From: Thioalkalivibrio sp. HK1
Lineage (GTDB): Bacteria; Pseudomonadota; Gammaproteobacteria; HK1
Direction: 5' to 3'
Length of the DNA stretch: 64,000 nucleotides
NCBI GenBank assembly: GCA_000583135.1
Contig: JFBG01000001.1
Location: 1-64,000 of the forward strand
Shown here: piece after piece, positions 34,443-45,626 of the stretch
How positions within the stretch are numbered: position 1 is the first letter of the stretch
How the letters are laid out: each line of letters begins with the position of its first letter
Program-made: the position numbers and the translations under genes
Notes under the pieces: generated by a model
What the model was told of the DNA's origin: nothing
Database searches by the model: none
What the model saw: only the letters and a program-made list of their open reading frames with translations

Positions 34443-36131
34443 TCATGATGATTTGTTTTTTGACTTTTTTAGTATATCTTCTAATAAATTCTTTAGTGAT
34501 ATAGCTGTATTTCCATCCAGAATATGTTGTTGTATTTGTTTTTTGTTGATAACAGCATTAAATTTGTCAATTAGGCATTTGAATACTGATTTGCCGCAAG
34601 CTGCTCTAAGGGGCTCATTTGATTGGAGTTCTTCCCATACATCGTTAATTTGCGGACTCCCGCCTTCTCCATTATAGATTTCTTGATTATGTGATCTTCT
34701 ATGGCCAATGAATTTTTTGTTATCGGGTTTGTTATGTAACTCGATTGATTTATACAGATATTCAATTAAAGAATTAGAATCTGGAGTAAGGCTCTTTAAG
34801 AATTCAGGCAAGCAAAAATAGCTTTCTATATCAGAATAGTCGGTTATCCAAAGATGAATGTTATTTTCTTGGTAACGTCTTTTGAGAATTTCCATCTCAG
34901 ATTTCGTCATCGCATCTCTGTCTCTATGAACGACAATTTCAAAAGAATTTCCTAATGTCTCTTTTAACTCCTTAGATTTTTTAGGCGTGGGTAGGTTTTT
35001 ATATCCATTTCCAGGAAGAATAGCGGTAGAATTTTTTATCCTTTCGGGCCATTGCTCGAGGATTTTTCTAATGAAAAATAGATCTGTATCCTCGGAGAAT
35101 AGAAGGATTTCTTTTCCAAAAACACCCCAACCAAGAGCCAATTCAATAGTGGATACATTGCTGGTTCTGATATTTCCACTTTCCATCCAATGCACCTTTG
35201 CATCCACTGGTGCGCCTCGTACGATGAATGGTGAGTGCGTAGCCATGATGACTTTAAAATCGGATTCTTTTGCAATATCGGCAAGTAAAGAAGGGATTTT
35301 CATTTTAATATCAGGATGTAAATGAATATCGGGTTCATCGATCAAAAGTATTTTTGGTTCAAATAAAAGAATATAACAGAATATCTGTATGATCTGCAGA
35401 TATCCCATGCCAAGTAACTCAAGAGGCATTTCATGATTTTTGAAAGTTGCCCTTACAGATATAGTTAGATCAGTTTTATCGTTATGAGACACGTCGATCT
35501 TCATTTCCTCACCTATCAATTGAGAAATCCAATCTTGTAATTTATAAAGATATTTTCCATCCTTATTTTTGTTTTTCAAAAGAAGTAATGCGTTACGGAG
35601 ATAAGTATTTGCGTGACCAAAGGAACAAGCTCTCAAAACCACTCTCTCTGAAAATTTTTCTTCTTCGTTTGGAATTCCAGTAATCCCTGGAATGTAAGCA
35701 CTAAAAAATTCATTCTTTTTTCTGAAAATCGATATTATTTTATCTGATGTATTACAAACTACAGCAATCCCGGTATTTTTAGCCTGTTGGATAGTAATTT
35801 CTATTTTCTCTTCGTTGCTATTGCTAGGATCTAATAAAAGAAAATGTATATCAGACTTTTCTAAATTCTTACGGTTAGCCCATTTTTTATCGTGTCCAAG
35901 CTGCTCATATTCGTTAGTTGGAAGATAGTCGATTTGATCTGGATGCAGGATCTCTCTGGATGAAATGTTTTTAGTGGTTTGTCGAATCAAACAGACTGCA
36001 AAATGAATGGCCTGAAGAACGGATGATTTGCCACTTCCGTTGGTTCCAACAAGAATATTGAGATTTGCTAACTCAAGCTCGATCTTTTTCAGTTTCTTAA
36101 ATTCTTTAACAACAACGCGATCAAATTGCAT
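34443..36131 (-). CDS. OLD-like ATPase with TOPRIM nuclease domain (AT-rich import)
   Basis: 562 residues, close to a class 1 stand-alone OLD protein. ATPase: Walker A GTNGSGKSS at about residue 31, signature region LLGMGYLQI, Walker B ILLIDEPDIHLHP, switch MATHSPF. TOPRIM-like half: acidic LLFSEDTDLFFI, then VVHRDRDAM (DxD) and a later DYSDIESYF. OLD nucleases act in phage defence. There is no helicase partner as in Gabija and no retron nearby. Base composition is far more AT-rich than all flanking genes, with codons to match, which is strong evidence of horizontal transfer. GGGGAAAG upstream supports the start. Confidence 0.82.
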   Translation of the reverse strand: MQFDRVVVKEFKKLKKIELELANLNILVGTNGSGKSSVLQAIHFAVCLIRQTTKNISSREILHPDQIDYLPTNEYEQLGHDKKWANRKNLEKSDIHFLLLDPSNSNEEKIEITIQQAKNTGIAVVCNTSDKIISIFRKKNEFFSAYIPGITGIPNEEEKFSERVVLRACSFGHANTYLRNALLLLKNKNKDGKYLYKLQDWISQLIGEEMKIDVSHNDKTDLTISVRATFKNHEMPLELLGMGYLQIIQIFCYILLFEPKILLIDEPDIHLHPDIKMKIPSLLADIAKESDFKVIMATHSPFIVRGAPVDAKVHWMESGNIRTSNVSTIELALGWGVFGKEILLFSEDTDLFFIRKILEQWPERIKNSTAILPGNGYKNLPTPKKSKELKETLGNSFEIVVHRDRDAMTKSEMEILKRRYQENNIHLWITDYSDIESYFCLPEFLKSLTPDSNSLIEYLYKSIELHNKPDNKKFIGHRRSHNQEIYNGEGGSPQINDVWEELQSNEPLRAACGKSVFKCLIDKFNAVINKKQIQQHILDGNTAISLKNLLEDILKKSKNKSS

Positions 36132-36238
36132 TATCTTTCCCCTAGCAATTGCCGAAAAAAAGATTTTTGACTTCGTCGAATATCAATCATAGCATAATTT
36201 CAAGGGTATACGTAGTGGGATTCTCAACGCAGGGCTTC

Positions 36239-36601
36239 CTACACCGACAGAGGTCTAAGGCGGATTCGGGTGATGCTTCCGGCGATCAGTCCCTCCTTGC
36301 GGCGGATTTGGGCTTTGATCGGTAGGACGTAGGAGCCGGATTTGCTGTCGGGGAAGATCGAGGTTCGCCAAATGCTTTCGCCTAGCATCACCTCGACTCT
36401 TACCGAACCGAAGCCTCGCCTTGGAGGTGTCAGAGATCTGATCTGGCTTGCGGCATCGTCCGGCAAGGTGATGAAATGCCAAGCCGCCGGGCCCGGCCAT
36501 AGCCAAATCTCGGTGCTGAATTCCAATTCGATCGGATGCATGTCAGGAAAATCGTTTTTTTCGAACATATCGAGGTGGATAGATTCAAAAAAGTCCATCA
36601 T
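36239..36601 (-). CDS. DUF1905 domain protein
   Basis: 120 residues. The central and C-terminal part matches the small DUF1905 beta-barrel: WPGPAAWHFITLPDDAASQI, RGFGSVRVEV, WRTSIFPDSKSGSYVLPIKA and a final RIRLRPLSV. Function unknown; the family is often fused to or found beside YdeI-type proteins. The first ~25 residues (FFESIHLDMFEKNDFPDMHP) are outside the usual domain, and Met at 36541 is an alternative start. It lies 17 bp downstream of the giant repeat gene, same strand. Confidence 0.8.
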   Translation of the reverse strand: MMDFFESIHLDMFEKNDFPDMHPIELEFSTEIWLWPGPAAWHFITLPDDAASQIRSLTPPRRGFGSVRVEVMLGESIWRTSIFPDSKSGSYVLPIKAQIRRKEGLIAGSITRIRLRPLSV

Positions 36602-36618
36602 GAACCGGATCGTCCGGC

Positions 36619-39600
36619 TTATCGGTCGATGCCGCTTTGGCTATTGTTGACCAGCGCGCCACCGCCGCCGGTGCGGGTCAGCACTTGGATGGTGAATTGC
36701 GCCGCCGAGCTGATTTCGCACGAAAGCCCCAATCCGGTCCAGCGATGGCCGATCATCGTTGAAAGTTCTCTTGATTGCAGGTGTCGGGTGGCTCCTCGAT
36801 CGATCACCCTCAGGCTCGTTGTGTATTTCGTCCCCGAATCGTCGTAGCACCGGATGTTCGTATCGCTGCAATCCGAGATGGGGGAACTGCACCGGAGGCG
36901 GATATTCGATTCATCGGTGGAGTCGGGCGAAGGGATCGACTCGATATCCGCTCGGTGGATCCCCTTTTCATCGGGGATGCTTCGAATCAAGGCGCTGTTG
37001 TTGACCAGGACACCGTTTCCCGAGCGTGTCCAAACTTGCGAACCGATATTCCCGTTGCTGAGCAAAGCGCATCCTAGCCGACCCTTCCCCGACCATGAGC
37101 CCCCGATATATTTTTCGATATCCGCCGCCGTGAATGTCCGGGTGCTCATTGCGGGGATCGTCTTGGGGAGACTTCCTCGCATACCGATGCCGCCCTCTTG
37201 GGTGGAGCAATCGAAGGTCACCTCGCAAGGGGAATCCTGATTGCATCGCACGCGCAAGGTGGCGGAGTCTTTCGAGTCCGAAGGGGGCAAGGCGAGGGCT
37301 TGGGTCCTGACCCTTCCCGCAGCCCCGCCCACGATGATTTTTCTGGTGATGGTCGGCGTGCCGCCGGCGGAAAAGGTGATGGTGTAGAGGGTGTCGTAAG
37401 GGTCGTTGTTCCTGTCAGCGGTGACGGTGATGAATCGGGGCGAGTCGTAGTTGTCGGCGGTGAAGATCAACGAGGACGGGGAAAGGGTGATATCGAAAGG
37501 GTTCTTCGAGATCCTCACCGATACGCTCTCGGTCGGGGGGCTCGAGAGCCGCACGGAAAAGCCCCCTGCACCGCCTTGGGCGATGACGACGGGTCCGGTG
37601 GGGAAGACTTCGATGACTCCTTCCTCGTAGTCGTAGGGGGTTTTCCCTGTCGTTCCGGGATCGGTGGCATCGTTGTCGCTTACCAGCACCGATATCGTCA
37701 CGGATGGGACGAGGGGGTCGGCGGGGGCGTCCAAGGTGATCGTGGCGTTCTCGTAATTCGTATCGTCATCCTCGGCGGCGGTGATCGAGACCGTCTGCGG
37801 GGAATTCCAGTTCGTATCCGAAAAGGCCAAGGTAGAGGGGGAGAGGGTCACGCCGGGGTGGTCGCTCGAAAGAGCGATCGACGTTTGCCCGGACGGGCGA
37901 TTGTCGAGGGCGACCTCGAAGTCCCCCGAACCTCCCTCCACGACATCGAGCGCTTGCGATGAGATCACGACGATCCCCCAATCGTCATCGTCCACGATCA
38001 CCGATTTCGTCTCGAGCGGGGCGTCGAATTTGCCGGAAACGGTGAGGGTGATATCGATGGATTCGTCATGCGTGTCGTCGTCATCGACGGCGGTGATGGT
38101 CACCGTTTGCGCGGTGTCGTAGTTCGAGGTGTTGAAGGTCAACGAGGTCGGCGAGACCCCGGCGGCCCCGGCGTCGCCGCTTCGCAAGTCCACGGTGACA
38201 TCCCCGCTCGGTGCGGAATCGAGGGCGACGGTGAAGGTATCGAGCGAACCCTCGTCGAGGGTATGCCCACCGGGCGGGACAAGGGCGATCCTGCCGGAAG
38301 GGATATCGTCATCGTTCACGATGATTTGCTTGGTCAGATCGGATGCGGTGATACCGCCGACGGTGGAGATGGATAAAGCGATATTGACAACCTCGTTCGC
38401 ATGATCGCCGTCTTGCACTGCGGTCACGGTGAGCGTTTGCACCATCGAGTGATTCCGATCGCCAAAGGTCAGCGATGACGGTGAGACCGTTACCGCACCC
38501 GTATCGCTGCTGACCACCGACACGGTGATATCGGTGGTCGGTGCGGTATCGAGGAAGACGCCGAAAATGCCGGTGCCGCCCTCGTCGAGGATGAGCGGAT
38601 CCGATGGGGTCATGACGAGATTGCCGGGGGGAATGTCGTCATCGTCGATATTGATCGTCATGGTGTCATTCGCGCTAAGACCACCGGAGACGGATAGGAC
38701 GATGGTGATTTTCTCGTCCCCATAGTCGCTGTCTTGTACTGCGGTGATGGTCACCGTTTTCGCCGTGTCGTAGTTCGACGAATCGAAGTTCAAGGATGTC
38801 GGCGAGATCGTCACCGCCCCGTTATCGTTGCCGGTGATGGATACGACGGTCGGATTGCTCGGTTCGGTATCGAGAGCGACGGTGAAGGTGCCGGTATCGC
38901 CCTCGTCGATATCGAGGGTGGAGGGGGTCACGGTGAGAGCGCCCGAGGGCGCATCGTCATCGTCGATGGAGGCGGTCACGGTCGCATCGGGGGCGGCGAT
39001 TCCACCGGAAGCGGATAAGGTGATGTCGACGCTTTCATTATCGTTGTCGCTATCTTGTACCGAGGTAATGGTCACTATTTGCTCGGTATCGTAATTCGAT
39101 GCGTCGAAGTTCATCGAGGCCGGCGAGATCGTCACCGCCCCGGTATCGCCGCTTGATATCGATACGGTGACGGGCTGATTCGGCGCGGTATCGAACATGA
39201 CGGTAAACGTGCCGGTGTTGCCCTCGAAAAGATCGACCGTGGAAGGAGTCAGGGTGAAATTGCCCGGCGGGGTGTCGTCATCGGTCACGGAGATTCGTTT
39301 GGTCGCATCGGGGGCATCGATACCGTCGGTGGCGGATAGAGTGATGGCGGCATTTTCATGTGCGTAATCGCTATCTTGCACCCCGGTGACGGTCACCGTC
39401 CTCGCCGTCCCGTAGTTGGCGGGAGTGAAGGTCAGCGAGGCGGGGCTGACCGAAACGGCTCCGGTATCGCCGCTCGTCAGCGATACGGTAACCGCCCGGG
39501 CCGGTTGGGTATCGAGCGCAACGGTAAAGGTGCCGGTATCGCCTTCGTCGATGGCGAGCGTGCCGGATGGAGATACGGTGATATTGCCGGGGGGACCGTC

Positions 39601-40719
39601 GTTATCGGTCACTGAGACGCTCTTGGTGGTATCGGGTGCAACGAGACCGCCGGCGGAGATGGAAAAGGTGATGTCGACACTCTCGTTGGCATAATCGCTA
39701 TCTTGCACCGTGGTGACGGTCACTGTTTGCGCCGTGGAGTGGTTCAACAGGTCGAAGACCAGTGATGACGGTGAGACCCTTAGCGCGCCCGGATCGCCGC
39801 TGACGATCGATACCGTGGTTTGGGATGTGGACGGCGCGCGACTGAGGCTCACGTTGAAACTGCCGCTCGCGCCGCCTTCGACGAGGGAGAGATCGGACGG
39901 GGTCACGTTGATAGTGCCCGCAGGGTAGTCGTTGGCGGTGACTTGCAGGCTGCGTTCGAATTCGACGATGCCGCCGGTGACGGAGAAGGTCAGGGTATCG
40001 GTCTCGTCCTGCGTATCGTCATCCGCAGGCGCGGTGACCGTGATCGTCTGCCAAGTCGAATAGTTCGAAGTGGTGAAGGTCAAAGAGGTTTTGTCGTAGG
40101 TGATGTTCGCACTGCTACCGGAAGCGCTCGTAATGGTAACCGTCACGTCCGAGCTTGGCTTCCCGCCGAGGCGGACGTCGAAACCGACCGACTGCCCCTC
40201 GCCGACGGAGATGGTGCTATCGGAGAACTCCAAATCCTCCGTCGGAAGCCTTGGAGGGATGATGAAATCGACACCGTCGGTTTTCGAGCCGCAGGTCAAG
40301 TTGAAGATGGAACACGAATCATAGCCGGATGCGCGTTGTCTGGCCGCATCGGCCCATTCAAGACAAGATCTGGTGGGAAACTTCGTGATTTGGTACGTAA
40401 GATTGCCGCCACTGACGACATTGATAATTGGATTCGTTGCGCAACGTTTCGGGTTATTTCCCAACTGCTGGGATTGTCGTCTGAATACTCTTACAAGTTC
40501 GCTGCAGGTAACCGGATACCGGTGGAAAGAATGGGTTGAACCGCTAGGCGTCGTCCCGATGCATTGATGTGCAGGCCCGGGAGGCGTTTGAGCGTTGGCA
40601 TGGCCAAGGACTCCCAAGAGCATCGATAACCAGAGGAAAAGGTAAAGGAAATTCCGCTTTCTCATGAATGGCTTGCCGGGGAGTGGAAGAGGTATTCGAG
40701 TGAAGATGGGGGGCTTCAT
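36619..40719 (-). CDS. Second giant Calx-beta-like repeat surface protein
   Basis: 1,366 residues. GGAGG upstream sets the ATG at 40719. A secretion signal follows (FLYLFLWLSMLLGVLGHANA, cleavage near AQTPP). Then come a Cys-containing N-terminal domain of about 110 residues (VTCSELV, KRCATNP, RSCLEWA, DSCSIFNLTC), nine Calx-beta-like repeats of about 110 residues (each with an EGD/EGG turn and LTF..SNYDTAQTVT strands) and the same eight-cysteine C-terminal domain as the protein ending at 4777. Aspartate-rich loops suggest Ca binding. An exported or surface-anchored adhesin is inferred; there is no LPXTG, autotransporter barrel or obvious type I secretion tail. Confidence 0.88.
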   Translation of the reverse strand: MKPPIFTRIPLPLPGKPFMRKRNFLYLFLWLSMLLGVLGHANAQTPPGPAHQCIGTTPSGSTHSFHRYPVTCSELVRVFRRQSQQLGNNPKRCATNPIINVVSGGNLTYQITKFPTRSCLEWADAARQRASGYDSCSIFNLTCGSKTDGVDFIIPPRLPTEDLEFSDSTISVGEGQSVGFDVRLGGKPSSDVTVTITSASGSSANITYDKTSLTFTTSNYSTWQTITVTAPADDDTQDETDTLTFSVTGGIVEFERSLQVTANDYPAGTINVTPSDLSLVEGGASGSFNVSLSRAPSTSQTTVSIVSGDPGALRVSPSSLVFDLLNHSTAQTVTVTTVQDSDYANESVDITFSISAGGLVAPDTTKSVSVTDNDGPPGNITVSPSGTLAIDEGDTGTFTVALDTQPARAVTVSLTSGDTGAVSVSPASLTFTPANYGTARTVTVTGVQDSDYAHENAAITLSATDGIDAPDATKRISVTDDDTPPGNFTLTPSTVDLFEGNTGTFTVMFDTAPNQPVTVSISSGDTGAVTISPASMNFDASNYDTEQIVTITSVQDSDNDNESVDITLSASGGIAAPDATVTASIDDDDAPSGALTVTPSTLDIDEGDTGTFTVALDTEPSNPTVVSITGNDNGAVTISPTSLNFDSSNYDTAKTVTITAVQDSDYGDEKITIVLSVSGGLSANDTMTINIDDDDIPPGNLVMTPSDPLILDEGGTGIFGVFLDTAPTTDITVSVVSSDTGAVTVSPSSLTFGDRNHSMVQTLTVTAVQDGDHANEVVNIALSISTVGGITASDLTKQIIVNDDDIPSGRIALVPPGGHTLDEGSLDTFTVALDSAPSGDVTVDLRSGDAGAAGVSPTSLTFNTSNYDTAQTVTITAVDDDDTHDESIDITLTVSGKFDAPLETKSVIVDDDDWGIVVISSQALDVVEGGSGDFEVALDNRPSGQTSIALSSDHPGVTLSPSTLAFSDTNWNSPQTVSITAAEDDDTNYENATITLDAPADPLVPSVTISVLVSDNDATDPGTTGKTPYDYEEGVIEVFPTGPVVIAQGGAGGFSVRLSSPPTESVSVRISKNPFDITLSPSSLIFTADNYDSPRFITVTADRNNDPYDTLYTITFSAGGTPTITRKIIVGGAAGRVRTQALALPPSDSKDSATLRVRCNQDSPCEVTFDCSTQEGGIGMRGSLPKTIPAMSTRTFTAADIEKYIGGSWSGKGRLGCALLSNGNIGSQVWTRSGNGVLVNNSALIRSIPDEKGIHRADIESIPSPDSTDESNIRLRCSSPISDCSDTNIRCYDDSGTKYTTSLRVIDRGATRHLQSRELSTMIGHRWTGLGLSCEISSAAQFTIQVLTRTGGGGALVNNSQSGIDR

Positions 40720-41123
40720 TCGTTCACTCCTCCTGGATGAGTGATGGGTGTTCTCGAAGCAGCGTGGGCAATCGGATAATGGCCGCCGTCGTCCCTCGCT
40801 TTCGAAGACGATCGACGTTTTGCTTGGTTGAACCGAAAAAACATCACCCCATGGGTACCGATGACTCGATGCCACCGACCTGCCCTGCCCAAGCAGTCCG
40901 AGTCACCTGTAAGGATATCGCATCGCCGCCGATTGCGAAAGATCCGCAAATCACGAGACCTTGCGAAAAATCGGCATGACTCATGCGTCATCGCATCTGC
41001 AAGCCCAAGCACGGATGGGTTTTCGCAAGAGGTCGGGGGGAGTCGATATTGCACTCATATAGCGAGCGTGAGACGCATTCGGGCATCTTTCGCTCTCGAT
41101 CAAGCCCCGGGCGGAGGTCTTTC

Positions 41124-42968
<1,845 letters not shown>

Positions 42969-43405
42969 GATGGCCTTCGATAAGCGAAAAAAGGGATGCG
43001 TTTGAAACAATCGACTCCTTGGAGCCTTCGGGGCGCCTGGCCGATCGTCGATGCTTCGAGCCTCGATCATCGACGAGATAGCGCCGAAGAATGCCGACTC
43101 ATGGACTTGGACTACCGATCGGCCCATTTTATTCACCGCCGATTCCCATCGACATGAGTCGCCGACCTGCATCCCCCATAGACTCCTTGGCCCACCGGCT
43201 TGCGGCTTGCCGATGATATCGGATAAGGCCGCCGGAGTTCGTTGCTCCGATCCGATCCCCCGACCCATTGCGCGGATCGAACCTTGCCCTCTTTGTGTGA
43301 TGATCGAAGCGGTCGATCAACTCATCGATATGGATGTCAACCAGATCGGGATCGCTCGTTTTCGCTTGCAGCGCTTGCGTGCTATCCGGCCACTTGATCA
43401 CGATG
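42969..43405. other. Intergenic stretch, no gene recognised
   Basis: About 440 bp between recQ and the Fic remnant. Open frames on both strands lack starts with ribosome sites and I recognise no domain. It may contain decayed sequence of the rest of the Fic gene, but I could not align it. Confidence 0.4.
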
Positions 43406-43729
43406 CTATTCGGCGTCTTCTTCCACCGACCTCTCCCTTCGGCGGTGAATTGCATCTCGGATGATCCGATCCATCGCCGCCGGCGATACAACGATACCTT
43501 CGAGCCGATTCGAAGATGCCGTGCTCTCGATCATGGCGATTTGCTGCAATCGTTCGAGCACAGCAGGCTTTTGCCGCCGATACAACGCCTGCTTGCCACG
43601 GGTCATCTCGTGATTGCCAAGCCTATCGAGAATATCGGGTTTGAGGGAATGCATCGCGATCGCCCTACTATCATGCCCTTCGATCAATGAACCATAACGG
43701 AAGGGCCGGTTGCGGATCCAAGCGGGCAT
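43406..43729 (-). pseudogene. Fic-family protein, N-terminal fragment
   Basis: 107 residues matching only the N-terminal part of long Fic/DOC proteins: LKPDILDRLGNHEMTRGKQAL and the inhibitory-helix motif IESTASSNRLEGI. The frame then runs into RRERSVEEDAE and stops, where intact relatives continue for more than 150 residues to the catalytic HPFxxGNGR loop, which is absent here. Fic enzymes AMPylate proteins; this copy cannot. It lies 30 bp downstream of the broken mod gene and is probably decayed defence-island cargo. Confidence 0.65.
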
Positions 43730-43759
43730 TTCCGCATCGCCGGCCGATGATCGCCCGCG

Positions 43760-44857
43760 CTAATCGATATCGAAGATTTTCAGAACCTCGTCCCCGAAAT
43801 GATTGATGGCCTTGACGGCGATGCGGCCGCTCGATGGTTTTTCGAAGGGGCGACTGATCGTTGTATAAAGCGTTTGCCAAGCGTCTTGATCGATTTCCGA
43901 CTTCAGGGTCGTTTTGAGGCGTTTGAAAGGATCGGGTCCTCCACCTGAAAAATAAGCATGGCGGACGAAAAAGGCTTCGTCGTTATAGTCCGTATCGACG
44001 AACCAACATGCAATATCGTCGGCTCCGCTCGCTTTGACATCTCCCGTCGTGGGATCGAATATATCGACACCCTTGATCTCCACTTGGTATCGATCATCGT
44101 CCATCGTGCGCAGTTCGATATCGGGTTCGCCGAAAACGACGAATAGATTGCCGGATTTACCGGTTTTCAGCCGATTGGCCATGTGGAGATCATTGTTCAT
44201 GCGAGCCCGCAAGACAGGAAGTTTGCCGATATTGATCAGTTCCTCGTCGGCGTGGGCTTCGAAGGCAAAGCCCAACACCACCAGAACATCGAAATAATCC
44301 GCAGCCTCGCGGGCGGCTTGTACCATGAGGCTTCTGGTTACGGTTCCATATTCGGGACCGATGCAGATCGCCGCCTTGCGCTCTTTGCCGCTTTCGCTAT
44401 ACCGACCATCGAATTGGATATGGCGGCCCTTGGCCCAAGGTTCCAAGGAAGAAAACTCCATGCGTTCGCCTTTCTTGGTATTTTGCACCCCGGCTTTACG
44501 CAAGTTTTCGTAGATGATATCGATGAATTTGGTCTCGCCCTCTTCCTCGGATTTCGGGCGCAGGCGCCGACTGCGACGAGGTGTCGGATAACGACCTTCT
44601 TCCTCGGCGACGGCGTCGATGGCTTCCAATATCGCTTCGTCATCGGCATCGGTGGGCAAGATGCGATGCGGCGAAAGGCTTTCGACGGTGAAAGGACCGG
44701 TAACGCGCACCACGTTCTTTTGCACATAAGGACGGTCGTAGAGGTATTCCGTAGCGGCGTTGCGGCTGATGGAGTCGTCGATTTCTTGCTGCCTGGCAAT
44801 GCGTGCTTGCCAATATTTATCGTGTATCTCCTTGATTTTCTTGCCGATTTTTTCGTG
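43760..44857 (-). pseudogene. mod: Type III methyltransferase Mod, C-terminal segment (out of frame)
   Basis: This is the frame that continues after the C13 tract: EKIGKKIKEIHDKYW, then VRVTGPFTVESLSPHRIL, a stretch common in large site-specific DNA methyltransferases of this kind, and a ~300-residue C-terminal domain ending IAVKAINHFGDEVLKIFDID. It lacks its own start near the tract; the first Met (44725) is far inside the domain. With 12 or 15 C residues in the tract it would be fused to the preceding segment. It therefore belongs to the same gene as the two segments upstream. Confidence 0.8.
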
Positions 44858-45626
44858 GGGGGGGGGGGGTAGTTAAATCGCGGGGTACCTCCCACTCTTC
44901 ATAAGACTGCCCGGTGGCCGAATTGAATGCGTTGCGCAAGGGTTCCAATACCTCTTGCCAGCGCTCCCAGATCGTATCGATTTCGGCATTGTTGGCAATC
45001 GAACCGAGGGTGATATGCGGCACGCGCTCGTAGACAAAGCCATTGCGTATATTCCCACCATAGACTTCCTTGATGTCGGTCTTGCCGGTGATCGACGATT
45101 CTTTCAGCGCACCCTCATGACTATCGGCCAGCAGATAATAGGGGAAGTGACTGCCGATTAGACGTGCTCGGGCGAGGGCGAGCGAAACCCGACTGGTATC
45201 GATCGTGATCCAACGTCTCCCCCATTGCTCGGCGACATACGCAGTGGTGCCGGAGCCACAGGTCGGATCCAGCACGAGATCCCCGGGGTCGGTGGTCATC
45301 AAGATGCATCGCTGAACGATGAGCGGTCGGGTTTCGACTACGTAGATCTGATCTCCGGCGAAACCGGCGGTATCGGTCCAAACATCCCCGATGCGTTTGA
45401 CAGGATAATCGTCTATATAAAGTCGATATCGCAATTTTTTTCCTTGGGCACTAACTCGATTCGCTTTGACGATACGATGCATTCCATCGGGATAATTTAC
45501 TTGCCAATGTCGATTTGATTTGGGGTTGAAAGTATCTCCACAAAAATCAAAAGGAGTGGGAACGGAAGCGGCACCGGAGCTTTCCAATGATACATATTGA
45601 AAGATCCTACCTTCTATTTTATCTGA
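44817..45626 (-). pseudogene. mod: Type III methyltransferase Mod, middle segment
   Basis: The frame begins at SDKIEGRIFQ and runs through FDFCGDTFNPKSNRHWQVN, KANRVSAQGKKL and the SAM-binding motif I LDPTCGSGTTAYVAEQWG. Motif I follows motif IV (located in the first segment), the order of beta-class adenine methyltransferases. It ends shortly after the C13 tract. A caller would report an ORF from the ATG at 45587. The join to the first segment needs one extra base near 45626. Confidence 0.8.
44857..44869. repeat. Homopolymer of 13 G (C13 on the coding strand) inside mod
   Basis: Thirteen consecutive G on the plus strand. In mod it encodes a proline run after DLTT. With 13 residues the frame ends 12 codons later (PRKNRQENQGDTR, stop). 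With 12 or 15 it would read PPPHEKIGKKIKE and run on to the end at 43760. Tracts of this length are classic slipped-strand phase-variation switches. Confidence 0.9.
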
